Origin: Microbacterium oleivorans
GTDB lineage: Bacteria > Actinomycetota > Actinomycetes > Actinomycetales > Microbacteriaceae
Length of the DNA: 64,000 bases
Reading direction: 5' to 3'
NCBI RefSeq assembly: GCF_013389665.1
Contig: NZ_CP058316.1
Span: forward strand, 2,914,001 to 2,978,000
This document shows positions 33,610 through 44,447 of the stretch, in pieces. Every line of letters starts with the position of its first letter. Position 1 is the first letter of the stretch. The notes under the pieces are model-generated. The model was not told the origin of the DNA and searched no databases. It saw nothing but the letters and a program-made list of their open reading frames with translations. A program made the position numbers and the translations under genes.

Positions 33610-34446
33610 ATGATCATCAACACGTTCTCCTACCTCTGGAAGGCGTCGGCCCTCGAGGCGATCACGGAGCTGATCGACAACGGGTACTCGACCTTCGAGG
33701 TGCCGATCAGCTCGCCGCACTGCTGGCCCGTCGAGATCTCCAGCGCTGACCGCGCCGCGGTCCGCCGCACGCTCGCGGAGGCAGGCGCCGGCATCCGCTC
33801 GCTCAATGCCGGGGGATACGACCTCAATCTCGCCAGCCCTGCCCGCAGCATGCGCGACAAGAGCATCGAGCACATCACCTCGGTCATCGACCTGGCAGCG
33901 GAATGGAACGTCGGGGAGATCATCATCTCGCCGGGCACGCGACGCCCCATGATCTCTCCGAGTCTCGACCAGGTGAACGGGTGGCTCCACGACAGCCTGG
34001 AGATCCTCGTCCCCCGGGCGCAGCGAGCGGGCACGCGGCTGCTGTTCGAACAGACCCCGTACTGCTTCACCCCGACCATCGAGACCCTGGCGGAGGTGGT
34101 CCGCACGGTGGACGATGATGCCCTGAAGATCGTTTACGACGTGGCCAACGCCGCCTACATCGGCGAGGATCCCGTTCTCGCCCTGCGGGAGTACAGCGAT
34201 CTCATCCCGCTCATCCACATCTCGGATACCGGCACCGACGTCTGGGGGCACGACCCCATCGGCACGGGCGTCATCGACTGGGCGGCGCTGGGCGCGGCCG
34301 TGGACGCGACGCTCGGAGTGGAGAACGTCGTCTTGGAGGTCATCCGTGACGAGAACACGCTCGAGGAGTTCGCGACCGCTCTGCGGGATCTGAATGCCGC
34401 GGGATGGAGCATCGAGAACAACCGCGCCGAGGAGGTCGTGCGATGA
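33610..34446 (+). CDS. Xylose-isomerase-like TIM-barrel enzyme
   Basis: A 278-residue barrel. Metal-site strand ends appear as LLFEQTPYC, IVYDVANAAYIG, LIHISDTGTDVWGHDPIG and VVLEVIRDEN. This superfamily includes sugar-phosphate epimerases, inosose dehydratases and 3-dehydroshikimate dehydratases. The presence of a quinate/shikimate-dehydrogenase-like gene and an MHS symporter makes the dehydratase option worth keeping, but ABC sugar transport genes in the same cluster favour an isomerase. Ribosome-binding site AAAGGAG. ATGA overlap with the SDR gene. Confidence 0.78.
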   Translation: MIINTFSYLWKASALEAITELIDNGYSTFEVPISSPHCWPVEISSADRAAVRRTLAEAGAGIRSLNAGGYDLNLASPARSMRDKSIEHITSVIDLAAEWNVGEIIISPGTRRPMISPSLDQVNGWLHDSLEILVPRAQRAGTRLLFEQTPYCFTPTIETLAEVVRTVDDDALKIVYDVANAAYIGEDPVLALREYSDLIPLIHISDTGTDVWGHDPIGTGVIDWAALGAAVDATLGVENVVLEVIRDENTLEEFATALRDLNAAGWSIENNRAEEVVR

Positions 34447-35234
34447 GAGCTCTGATCAGCGGGGGAAGCAGTGGAATCGGTGCCGCCGCCAGCGTGAGGA
34501 TCGCCGAAGCGGCCCTCGCGCGCGGTGAGGAAGCGATGATCGCGGTGTGCGGGCACACCTCCGGCCCGCAGCACGAAGAGGTGGTCGAGGCCATTCGCGC
34601 CTCCGGCGGCACCGCGATCGGCTTGACGGGTGATCTGGGCGACCCCGAGGTTCCCGCGAAGCTGGTCGCTGCCGCCGTCGAGGAGTTCGGGGGTCTGGAC
34701 GCTCTGGTGGCGAACGCCGGCATCGCCAAGCCGGGCGCTCTGGCAGACGTCACGCTGGAGGACTGGGAGAACATGTTCTCCGTCAACCTCCGCGGAGCGT
34801 GGCTTCTGGCCAAGGCCAGCTACCCGCACCTGCGCAGCAGTGAAGGTGCCGCGGTGTTCACCTCCTCGATGTCGGGGCAGATCCCGCATGCCGGATCCGG
34901 TGCCTACAGCCCGACGAAGGCTGCGCTGACGCTGCTCGCCCAGACTCTCGCGTTGGAGTGGGCGCCGGATGGGATCCGCGTCAACGTGGTGTCGCCAGGG
35001 ATGACCCGGACGGGCATGAACACCGATCTCTATCGCGATCCCGCGATCAAGGAGGGGCGGGAAGCCATCATCCCGCTCGCCCGGATCGGTCAGCCGATCG
35101 ACATCGCCAACGTCATCGAGTTCCTCATCAGCCCCCTCGCGGGCTACGTCACCGGCCAGGACGTCTGCGTCGATGGAGGCTTCTCCAAATCGATCCTCAG
35201 CCATATCCCGGGCAAGCCCACCTCGAAATCGTAA
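34443..35234 (+). CDS. SDR-family oxidoreductase
   Basis: A 263-residue short-chain dehydrogenase with cofactor motif SGGSSGIG (6-13), VANAGIAKPG, the catalytic Ser in FTSSMSG and YSPTK. The end, YVTGQDVCVDGGFSKS, is typical. ATG 34443 overlaps the upstream stop (ATGA). The preceding open frame upstream is not family-like. It probably oxidises or reduces a polyol, cyclitol or sugar produced by the TIM-barrel neighbour. Confidence 0.9.
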   Translation: MRALISGGSSGIGAAASVRIAEAALARGEEAMIAVCGHTSGPQHEEVVEAIRASGGTAIGLTGDLGDPEVPAKLVAAAVEEFGGLDALVANAGIAKPGALADVTLEDWENMFSVNLRGAWLLAKASYPHLRSSEGAAVFTSSMSGQIPHAGSGAYSPTKAALTLLAQTLALEWAPDGIRVNVVSPGMTRTGMNTDLYRDPAIKEGREAIIPLARIGQPIDIANVIEFLISPLAGYVTGQDVCVDGGFSKSILSHIPGKPTSKS

Positions 35235-35354
35235 TCACCGACGTGGCCCGGGCGTCGTGACGCGCTCGGGCCGCACACCACGGACACGGGCCAGTCGCTT
35301 CCCCGGGCACACAGCAGCCGAACCAGGCGAACACATCTCAAAGGAGAGAAGGAC

Positions 35355-36632
35355 ATGATCAAGAAGCGGTGGAGCATCGCTCTGGCAACCCTCGCGGCGG
35401 CGAGCCTCACGTTGTCCGCCTGTGCGCCGGCGGACGATTCCGCAGGCGGTGCGGGATCGGGCGGCGAGAGCGGCCCCGTGACCCTCACCTACTGGGACTT
35501 CCTGGACCCCAGCCAGGACAACCCCAGGTCCAACGCGCTGCGAGAGAACATCGCGGCGTTCGAAGAGGCCAACCCCGACATCAAGATCGACCTGTCGGTC
35601 GTCGCCCTGGGCGACATGATCAGCCGTCTGCCCCAGGCGGCCGCCGCCGGTCAGGCGCCCGACGTGTTCAAGATGTTCACCCCGCAGGTGCCGCAGATGG
35701 CGGCGGCCGGTGCCTACACCCCGCTCCCGGCCGACGCCCTCGCGGTGGACGACTGGCTCCGCCCGGCCGACACGCTCGCCGGGCCCGACGGTCAGCAGGT
35801 CGCCGTGCCCTACGAGTACCGCACGTGCGCGCTGTACTACAACCAGAAGATCCTCGACCAGATCGGTGCCACCGCGCCGACGACCTACGACGAGGTCGTC
35901 GATGTCGCCGCCAAGGCCGCCGCCGCGGGCTACACCGGCTTCGGCACCGGGTTCTCCGACACCGACAACTCCGCCATCATCGCGACCTTCTTCGACTGCT
36001 TCATGAGCCAGGTCGGTCGGGACATCTGGGACGACGAGGGGAACGCGGACTACGCCGGCGACAAGGCCGACGAGTTCGGAGAGTTCCTGACGAAGCTCCG
36101 GGATGCCAATGCGTTGGGCAGCAGCGTGGTCTCCGACACGTACTCGACCGTCACCGACGGGCTCGCGAACGGGACCGTCGCCATGTCGATCCTCGGTACC
36201 GAGCGCATCGTCACCTTCGGCACGTCGAATCCCGACATCAAGTGGAGCGCCCTCCCGACCGCCTCGACGGGCGGACAGAGCGGCTCGACGTTCGGGTGGA
36301 CGATGGGCATCGGCGCGGGGAGCAAGAAGGTGGATGCCGCGTGGAAGTTCATCGAGTACATGACCGGTGCCCAGGCCGCAGCGGGGCTGGCAAGCGGTGG
36401 CGAGGTCCCCACCCGCTCGTCCAGCTACGACGACGCATACTTCTCCACCCCCGACGCCGACGCCGTCAACTCCATCGCGGAGTACGTCGAGAGCAACAGC
36501 GAGCCGCACCCGTACCAGGACAACTGGATCGCCCTCGCCACCGGGCTCTCGCAGGCGGGACAGGCGATGTACCTCAACGGCCTGTCGAGCAGCGAGTTCA
36601 TCAGCATGGCGCAGGACGCCGCGAACAAATAA
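35355..36632 (+). CDS. Extracellular solute-binding lipoprotein, CUT1 ABC importer
   Basis: A 425-residue maltose-type binding protein (SBP family 1). The signal peptide ends in the lipobox LSAC with Cys23. The mature part shows TYWDFLDP, NIAAFEEANPDIKI, PYEYRTCALYYNQKIL and the C-terminal GWTMGIGAGSKKVDAAWKFIEYM. A strong AAAGGAGAGAAGG ribosome-binding site. A stable hairpin separates it from the permease genes. Ligand unknown, probably a (glyco)side or cyclitol glycoside given the neighbouring enzymes. Confidence 0.92.
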   Translation: MIKKRWSIALATLAAASLTLSACAPADDSAGGAGSGGESGPVTLTYWDFLDPSQDNPRSNALRENIAAFEEANPDIKIDLSVVALGDMISRLPQAAAAGQAPDVFKMFTPQVPQMAAAGAYTPLPADALAVDDWLRPADTLAGPDGQQVAVPYEYRTCALYYNQKILDQIGATAPTTYDEVVDVAAKAAAAGYTGFGTGFSDTDNSAIIATFFDCFMSQVGRDIWDDEGNADYAGDKADEFGEFLTKLRDANALGSSVVSDTYSTVTDGLANGTVAMSILGTERIVTFGTSNPDIKWSALPTASTGGQSGSTFGWTMGIGAGSKKVDAAWKFIEYMTGAQAAAGLASGGEVPTRSSSYDDAYFSTPDADAVNSIAEYVESNSEPHPYQDNWIALATGLSQAGQAMYLNGLSSSEFISMAQDAANK

Positions 36633-36644
36633 CCGACACCACAT

Positions 36645-36670
36645 CCGGGGAGCCCACCAGGGCTCCCCGG
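36645..36670 (+). terminator. Hairpin between binding-protein and permease genes
   Basis: A perfect 11-bp stem, CCGGGGAGCCC (36645-36655) with its complement (36660-36670), and an ACCA tetraloop. It lies 12 bp after the stop, with no T-tract. Such elements raise the yield of binding protein over permease by partial termination or mRNA protection. Confidence 0.7.
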
Positions 36671-36683
36671 AGATCGGAACATC

Positions 36684-37628
36684 ATGACAATCTCCAGCGG
36701 CATCGTCGGGGTCTCCTCCGGCATTCGCGAAGCAGCGAACACCCCCGACCCGACTACCAGCGTCCGCCGACGCCGCGCCGACTGGCGCGTGTGGATGTAT
36801 GCGGTCCCGGTCCTCCTGGTGTTCACGTTCGTCTTCATCGGCCCGCTCATCTACACCGCGTGGACTGCCCTTCACGAGACGACCTATTACCAGATCGGCG
36901 CGTTCTCGGGGCTGAACAGCTTCGTGGAGCTGTTCTCCGACCCCGACCTCCCCAATCAGATCGGCACCACCCTCGTCTTCTCCCTCGGTGCTCTGGTGAT
37001 CGCTCTGCCGGCGGGGCTGATATCCGCGATCGTGCTGAACGGTCTGCACCGGTTCAAGCGAACCGTGCGCAGCCTGTTCCTGCTGCCGTGGCTGATGTCG
37101 CAGGCGATCGCCGGTGTCATCTGGCTGTGGTTCCTGAACCCCAATTACGGTCCCGCGTCGTACATCACGACCTCCCTGGGGTTCGGGCCCACGGACGTGT
37201 TCTCCTCTCCCACCTCCGCTCTCGTGGCCGTCACACTCATCACCGCATGGTGGTCGTATCCGCAGGCCATGCTCCTGTTCCTGGGGGCGTTGCAGACCAT
37301 CCCGGGGGAACTCCGCGAGAGCCTGAAGATGGACGGAGGAGGCCTCTGGCGGGAATTCGTCAGCATCACGCTGCCGTTCCTCCGGAACACGATCGTCTCC
37401 GTGACCGTGGTGCTCCTCATGCTCTACGTGCAGATGGTGACCATCATCCTGGTGACCACTCGAGGCGGACCCCTCAACGCCACCGAGACGTTGTCCATGC
37501 GCGTCTACAACCAGACGTTCCTCGACTTCGACCTCTCCGGCGCATCGGCGACCGCGATCCTGCTCTTCGCGGTGAACACCGCCCTCACCCTCGTCGCCAT
37601 CCGTTTCCGCCGGAAGGAAGCACTATGA
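36684..37628 (+). CDS. ABC transporter permease, MalF/UgpA type
   Basis: A 314-residue, six-helix permease. An N-terminal cytoplasmic stretch is followed by the first helix AVPVLLVFTFVFIGPLIYTAW. The EAA-type loop that contacts the ATPase is seen as ELRESLKMDGGGLWREFVSITLPFL. No ATPase gene is present in the cluster, so the importer probably borrows a shared MsiK-type ATPase encoded elsewhere. ATGA overlap with the partner permease. Confidence 0.92.
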   Translation: MTISSGIVGVSSGIREAANTPDPTTSVRRRRADWRVWMYAVPVLLVFTFVFIGPLIYTAWTALHETTYYQIGAFSGLNSFVELFSDPDLPNQIGTTLVFSLGALVIALPAGLISAIVLNGLHRFKRTVRSLFLLPWLMSQAIAGVIWLWFLNPNYGPASYITTSLGFGPTDVFSSPTSALVAVTLITAWWSYPQAMLLFLGALQTIPGELRESLKMDGGGLWREFVSITLPFLRNTIVSVTVVLLMLYVQMVTIILVTTRGGPLNATETLSMRVYNQTFLDFDLSGASATAILLFAVNTALTLVAIRFRRKEAL

Positions 37629-38509
37629 GCACTGCAACAGAACGCATCGTGACCGCCGGGTCCTCCCCGCGTCGTCGCAAGCGCACCGAGTGGCTGAAAG
37701 CGATCCCGGCATGGGCCTACATCGTGATCTCGGCCGCCATCGTGCTCCCGCCGATCGCGTGGATCATCTCCACCGCTCTCAAGCCGGATGCCGACACCAT
37801 CGCCTTCCCCCCGACGTGGATCCCGGACCCCATCACATTCGAATCCTTCGCCGGCATCTACACGACCACGAACGTCCGGTTCTTCCTCAACTCGCTCATC
37901 TACGCCGGAGGCTCGATCGTCTTGGCGCTGGCGATCTGCATCCCGGCCGCGTACGTCGCCACGCGCTATCGGAGCCGGCGCATGGAAGCACTGATGACCG
38001 GCATCCTCGTCCTGTCGATGGTGCCCGCGATCGTCGTCTTCATCGCGCTGTACTCGATGTTCGTGCGGACCTCGCTGATCAACACCTACCCGATGCTGAT
38101 CGTGGTCTACACCGCCATCATCTGCGGACAGACGATCCTGTTCCTCCGCAACTTCATCGAGAACATCCCCGTCGAGATCGAAGAGGCCGCCGCCATCGAC
38201 GGCTGCTCCCGGTTCCAGATTCTGTGGCGCATCGTCATCCCTCTGATCCGACCCGGTATCGCGGCGATCGCGATCTTCATCTTCGTCTTCGTCTGGAACG
38301 ACTTCCTCGTGGGAACCGTCCTCGCAACGACGGAGGACATGAAGACGGTGCAGAACGGCATCGTCCGCTACATCCAAACGGGATTCGGCAACTTCTGGGG
38401 ATTGTTCTCCGCCTTCGTCATCGTCGCCTTCGTTCCCGTCCTCGCCATCTTCGCCGCCTTCCAACGGTGGTTCATCGCGGGCCTGACCTCCGGCGGCGTC
38501 AAGGGCTAG
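37625..38509 (+). CDS. ABC transporter permease, MalG/UgpE type
   Basis: A 294-residue, six-helix permease with the conserved loop IPVEIEEAAAIDGCSRFQIL and LPLIRPG-like sequence (VIPLIRPGIAAIA). N-terminal helix AYIVISAAIVLPPIAWIIS. The ATG at 37625 lies in the stop of the upstream permease. The long open frame upstream in this register is a shadow. It completes the CUT1 importer with the two preceding genes. Confidence 0.92.
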   Translation: MSTATERIVTAGSSPRRRKRTEWLKAIPAWAYIVISAAIVLPPIAWIISTALKPDADTIAFPPTWIPDPITFESFAGIYTTTNVRFFLNSLIYAGGSIVLALAICIPAAYVATRYRSRRMEALMTGILVLSMVPAIVVFIALYSMFVRTSLINTYPMLIVVYTAIICGQTILFLRNFIENIPVEIEEAAAIDGCSRFQILWRIVIPLIRPGIAAIAIFIFVFVWNDFLVGTVLATTEDMKTVQNGIVRYIQTGFGNFWGLFSAFVIVAFVPVLAIFAAFQRWFIAGLTSGGVKG

Positions 38510-38561
38510 GTCAGCCCCGGACGCAGCTCAACCCGAACACCGTCTACCCCAGGAGGACGCT

Positions 38562-39782
38562 GTGAGCAACCGAACCATCGGAGTGGCACTCGTGGGAGCG
38601 GGGGCCATGGGAACTGTCCACGCCGCGATCGCATCGGGGATCGACGAACTCGACGTCGTCGCGGTCGTCGACCCGTCCGTGGACGCCACCGCGCGTGTCG
38701 CCGCCCGACTCGAGGCGGCCGGCTTCCGGCGTCCCGGCGAGCACTCGACGCTCGATGACGCGCTCGCAACGCCGGAGGTCGACCTGGTGGTCATCACCAC
38801 GCCGAGCGGATTGCACGTGTCCCAGGCGACGACGGCCCTGGGCGCCGGGCGACACGTGATCCTCGAGAAACCGCTCGATGTGGATCTGAACCGGGCTCGA
38901 GTGCTGGCCGACCGCGCTGCCGCCGCCGCTCGCGAAGGCCGTGTCGCGACGGTCATCAGTCAGCATCGATTCGATACGGCATCGGTCATCGTGGCGGACG
39001 CCGTGAGGTCGAATCAGCTCGGACGGGTCACCTCGGCCATCGCCTCGACAGCATGGTGGCGGCCCCAGAGCTACTACGACTCCGCCGACTGGCGGGGAAC
39101 GTGGGCTCTCGACGGCGGGGGAGCGCTGATGAACCAGGGCGTCCACAACGTCGACCTGCTGCTGTCGTTCCTCGGGCGACCCGTGGAGGTCTCGGGGCAG
39201 ATGGCCCTCCTCGCTCACCGCAGGATCGAGGTCGAGGATTCGGTCGTCGCGACTATCCGGTTCGAGTCGGGGGCGCTCGCCGCCGTGCACGCGACGACGG
39301 CGGCATACCCCGGACTCTCCACACGACTCCATGTGATGGGATCTCACGGCTCCGCCATCATCGAGGACGACGTGTTGACCTACTTCCACGCCGCAGAGAC
39401 GCCGGGAATCGACGTCGGTCCCATGGGCCTGACCGCAGCGGAGGGCAATCGCGTCGGCACCGTGCCCATCGACAGCGGCGAGCGAACCGCCCCTCTCGGC
39501 TTCGACATCCCTCCGGCGCCCGCTGGCCAGTACAGCCTCGATCCGACCAGCCACCATCGGCAGTACCGGGATGTCGTGAACGCGATCATCTCGGGCGTCC
39601 AGCCCGCCGTCACCGTCCAACATGCGTACGACGCGATGGCCGTCATCCGATCGATCTACGTCTCGTCGACCCTGGGGAAGCCGGTGCAGTTCGACGACGT
39701 CGCGGCGGGCCAGTACGACGACGTGCTCCTGGTTGCGGCCGATCCCGCGCGCACCTCGAAAGGACCTCGTGTTCACCGGTAG
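38562..39782 (+). CDS. Gfo/Idh/MocA oxidoreductase
   Basis: A 406-residue dehydrogenase, longer than usual for the family (about 340). Rossmann motif VGAGAMGTVHAAI, conserved lysine in ILEKPLDV and active-site segment GGALMNQGVHNVDLLLSF. GTG start with AGGAGG 6 nt upstream. The extra length is in the C-terminal substrate domain. Ends with 14 bp overlapping the start of the shikimate-dehydrogenase-like gene, so the two are coupled. Probable role: first oxidation of the imported polyol, cyclitol or glycoside. Confidence 0.86.
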   Translation: MSNRTIGVALVGAGAMGTVHAAIASGIDELDVVAVVDPSVDATARVAARLEAAGFRRPGEHSTLDDALATPEVDLVVITTPSGLHVSQATTALGAGRHVILEKPLDVDLNRARVLADRAAAAAREGRVATVISQHRFDTASVIVADAVRSNQLGRVTSAIASTAWWRPQSYYDSADWRGTWALDGGGALMNQGVHNVDLLLSFLGRPVEVSGQMALLAHRRIEVEDSVVATIRFESGALAAVHATTAAYPGLSTRLHVMGSHGSAIIEDDVLTYFHAAETPGIDVGPMGLTAAEGNRVGTVPIDSGERTAPLGFDIPPAPAGQYSLDPTSHHRQYRDVVNAIISGVQPAVTVQHAYDAMAVIRSIYVSSTLGKPVQFDDVAAGQYDDVLLVAADPARTSKGPRVHR

Positions 39783-40581
39783 AGCAACACTCATCGCCCA
39801 CATCGGGTACCCGACGGACGCCTTCGCCTCGTCATCGCTGTGCAACCCCTGGTTCGAGCGGAACGGATGGGACGCCGCCGTCGTCCCGATGTCCGCTCGT
39901 GCGGAGGGCTACCCCGACCTGTTCCGTGCCCTCTTCACCCTGACCAACCTCCGCGGCGCTCTCGTGACCACGCCTCACAAGGTGACCACCATGGAGCTCG
40001 TCGACGAGGTCACTCCCGCGGCCGCGATCGCCGGCGCCGCCAATGCCGTCGTCAAGCGCGAGGACGGTTCGATCCTCGCCGACCAGTTCGACGGCGCTGG
40101 ATTCGTCCGTGCCCTCGCGCGCAAGGGATTCGACTGCGCCGACAAGCGCGTCATGATCGTCGGCACCGGCGGTGTCGGCTCGGCCATCGCGGCCTCTCTC
40201 GCGGCCCGGAAGGTCGGCGAGATCAGTCTCGTCAACCGCCGCACGACGTCGGCGGAGGAGCTGTCGAAGCGCCTCCGGGCTCACTATCCGGATGTGGAGA
40301 CCCGCTTGGGGTCGAAGGACCCGCGAGGCTTCGACCTGATCGTCAATGCGACCTCGCTCGGGGCGCATGCCGGCGATCCTCTGCCCCTCGACCTCGACGG
40401 CGTCGAAAGCACGACCTTCGTCGCGGACGCCGTCAACAAACCCGAACTCACCCCGTTTCTGGTGGCGGCCCAGCGACGAGGCTGCGCGATCCAGGCCGGC
40501 CGGGACATGCTGCTGGAGATGGTTCCGGCATACCTGGCTTTCTTCGGGTTCGACGGCGCTGCCGTCGAGGACTTCGTCTGA
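39769..40581 (+). CDS. Shikimate/quinate-dehydrogenase-like protein
   Basis: A 270-residue AroE-family protein with GTG start behind AAAGGA. The catalytic pair is retained: Lys71 in TTPHKVTTMELVDE and Asp108 in QFDGAGF. The nucleotide motif is GTGGVGSAIAASL (132-144). The N-terminal substrate motif is altered: the canonical HSxSP of AroE, which holds the shikimate carboxylate, here reads AFASSSLCNPWF. It is therefore probably not the housekeeping AroE but a catabolic dehydrogenase for a related cyclic polyol. It overlaps the Gfo/Idh/MocA gene and ends the cluster. Confidence 0.82.
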   Translation: MFTGRATLIAHIGYPTDAFASSSLCNPWFERNGWDAAVVPMSARAEGYPDLFRALFTLTNLRGALVTTPHKVTTMELVDEVTPAAAIAGAANAVVKREDGSILADQFDGAGFVRALARKGFDCADKRVMIVGTGGVGSAIAASLAARKVGEISLVNRRTTSAEELSKRLRAHYPDVETRLGSKDPRGFDLIVNATSLGAHAGDPLPLDLDGVESTTFVADAVNKPELTPFLVAAQRRGCAIQAGRDMLLEMVPAYLAFFGFDGAAVEDFV

Positions 40582-40716
40582 GTTCGTCGCCACAGGATGG
40601 CGAACGGGGCGGCCTCCGCACGGGAACGATCGCGCGCGACGTCGGTGGCCGGGTCGGGACGCTGCCTCTGGCGGGACTCCTCCGTGCCCGTCGAGCCGTG
40701 CGCCTCTCGGCTCTGC
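40582..40716. other. Gap between IclR cluster and PTS operon
   Basis: G+C-rich spacer with no supported gene. The real control elements of the PTS operon begin at 40717. Confidence 0.5.
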
Positions 40717-40745
40717 TTGACGGCGTGCCCGACGACGCCTAGCAT
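40717..40745 (+). promoter_or_regulatory. Promoter of the beta-glucoside PTS operon
   Basis: TTGACG (40717-40722), exactly 17 nt, and TAGCAT (40740-40745). Predicted start near 40752, so the leader RNA is about 127 nt and carries the RAT and terminator. Confidence 0.75.
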
Positions 40746-40773
40746 CGCATCAGGCGTCGTTTCGACGTCACTA

Positions 40774-40799
40774 GGCTTGCAACCACCCGGGCAAAAACC
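40774..40799 (+). promoter_or_regulatory. RAT-like antiterminator site for the LicT/BglG protein
   Basis: The leader reads GGCTTGCAACC, a short loop, then GGGCAAAAACC. BglG-family ribonucleic antiterminators typically begin GGxTTGTxAC and end GGCAAAACC. The match is good at both ends, though the loop is short and one extra A is present. Its 3' end overlaps the first bases of the terminator stem, so protein binding would prevent terminator formation. Confidence 0.75.
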
Positions 40800-40843
40800 T
40801 AGATGCAACGCACTTCGGTGCGAAGCATCTAGGTATTTTTTTT
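40797..40843 (+). terminator. Conditional leader terminator upstream of the PTS genes
   Basis: ACCTAGATGC pairs with GCATCTAGGT, a CGCAC/GTGCG inner stem is capped by a UUCG tetraloop, and an AA/AA internal loop separates the two. A run of eight T (40836-40843) follows. A textbook intrinsic terminator, rare in this G+C-rich window, placed before the first gene of the operon. Confidence 0.92.
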
Positions 40844-40878
40844 GCCCTCATGGCGGAGCAGAACGTTGAGGAGGCAAA

Positions 40879-42387
40879 GTGGCCAATCTGGACATCGCGC
40901 GGCAGATCGTCGATTCCGTCGGCGGTCCCGCGAACATACGCGGGCTCGTGCACTGTGTGACCCGCCTGCGGTTCGACTTGGTCGACGACGACCGCGCCGA
41001 CCGGACGCGATTGCAGCGGATCGACGGTGTGCAGGGCGTCGTCTCGCGTGGCGGACAGCTGCAGCTGATCATCGGTCAGGGGGCCGTCGAAGAACGCTTC
41101 GCCGACGTGCAGCAGGTGCGCAGCGGGGCCGCGGGCGACAGCGAAGCGACGCCCTCGGCGTCACCGCGCGCCGAGGCGCGTCCCGAAGCGGCACCCGCCG
41201 CGCCCGCTGGGCGTCGCGAGGCCTCGAAGAAACGGCGCGGGCCGCGCCAGTGGTTCGATGCGCTGCTGCAGACCCTGGCGAGCATCTTCGCGCCCATCAT
41301 CCCCGCGATCGTCGGATGCGGCATGGTGATGGGTGCTCTCTACTCGTTCCAGCTGCTCGGCTGGATCCAGCCCGAGTCGAGCATCTACCAGCTGCTGTGG
41401 ATCGTGAGCAACGCCGCGTTCTACTTCCTCCCGATCTATCTCGCCTTCAGCTGTGCGCAGCGTTTCGGCTGCAACCCGTACGTCGCGGCCGTGCTCGGCG
41501 GAATCCTCGTGCACCCGAACATCGCGGCGCTCGTCCAGGCGGGTGAGACCAGCCTTGACCTCGGTGCCGTTCAGATCGCTCTGCGCGACTACTCGAGCTC
41601 GATCGTGCCCATCATCCTCATGGTGTACCTGATGTCGTGGGTGGAGAAGGGTGTCACTCGCCTGACCCCGAAGATGATCCGTCTCATCGTCGTGCCGACG
41701 GTCAGCCTGGTCGTCAGCGCTTTCATCGGCCTGTGGGTCCTCGCACCGCTGGGCGGCGCGGTCGGAGACTACGTCGCGCAGGGCATCGCCTGGGTCTACA
41801 CGACGTTCGGCATCCTCGGAGGGCTGCTCCTCGGCGCCTTCTACCCCTTCATCCTCTCGACGGGTATGCAGGTCGCGTTGACGCCCGTGATCCTCTCCAA
41901 CATCCAGTCGACGGGCGGCGACTTCATCTACCCGGTCATCGCGACCTCGAACGCGGCCATGGCCGCGGCCGCCGCCTACATCTTCATCCGCAGCCGCGAC
42001 CGCTCGCTCAAGCAGGTCGCCGGGTCGACATCCATCTCCGCCTTCATCGGCGTCTCGGAACCCGTTCTGTTCGGCATCGTCATCCGCTTCAAGAAGGTGC
42101 TCTGGGCGGTGATGGCCGGCGGGGCAGCCGGCGGGGCGATCATGGGCGCCTTCCAGGTGATGTACGGCGGCTTCGGCTTCGTTCCGTTCGGCACGGTCAT
42201 CCTCGCGTTCGGCCCGACCTTCGTGTTCTACATGGTCGGCGTCGTCGTCGCGATGGCGGTGACCGTCACCGTGCTCGCCGTCTTCGGCTACGAGTCGCGA
42301 TCCGACGCAGACGCCGCCGTCGACGCCGTCACCGCGACCGATACCGACACGAGAACCGACGCCGCGAGCCCGGACGCCGTCCGCTGA
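40879..42387 (+). CDS. PTS beta-glucoside-specific EIIBC component
   Basis: A 502-residue phosphotransferase permease. The EIIB domain (about 1-85) carries the phospho-Cys26 in LVHCVTRLRF. A charged, Ala/Pro-rich linker (about 90-125) precedes the EIIC domain with about ten hydrophobic segments (FAPIIPAIVGCGMVMGALYSF, VAAVLGGILVHPN, SVSEPVLFG-like GVSEPVLFG). The EIIA domain that is fused in BglF is absent and encoded separately downstream. GTG start behind GAGGAGG. It imports and phosphorylates aryl- or alkyl-beta-glucosides or cellobiose. Confidence 0.93.
   Translation: MANLDIARQIVDSVGGPANIRGLVHCVTRLRFDLVDDDRADRTRLQRIDGVQGVVSRGGQLQLIIGQGAVEERFADVQQVRSGAAGDSEATPSASPRAEARPEAAPAAPAGRREASKKRRGPRQWFDALLQTLASIFAPIIPAIVGCGMVMGALYSFQLLGWIQPESSIYQLLWIVSNAAFYFLPIYLAFSCAQRFGCNPYVAAVLGGILVHPNIAALVQAGETSLDLGAVQIALRDYSSSIVPIILMVYLMSWVEKGVTRLTPKMIRLIVVPTVSLVVSAFIGLWVLAPLGGAVGDYVAQGIAWVYTTFGILGGLLLGAFYPFILSTGMQVALTPVILSNIQSTGGDFIYPVIATSNAAMAAAAAYIFIRSRDRSLKQVAGSTSISAFIGVSEPVLFGIVIRFKKVLWAVMAGGAAGGAIMGAFQVMYGGFGFVPFGTVILAFGPTFVFYMVGVVVAMAVTVTVLAVFGYESRSDADAAVDAVTATDTDTRTDAASPDAVR

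Positions 42388-44443
<2,056 letters not shown>

Positions 44444-44447
<4 letters not shown>

Noticed and set aside
35369..37624. Very long plus-strand frame running through binding-protein and permease genes
   Set aside because: It is the out-of-frame register of the genes there, Arg/His-rich, and only its end (from 37625) is the real permease.
40597..40869. Plus-strand frame across the PTS leader
   Set aside because: It runs through the promoter, RAT and terminator, lacks a ribosome-binding site and has shadow-like composition.
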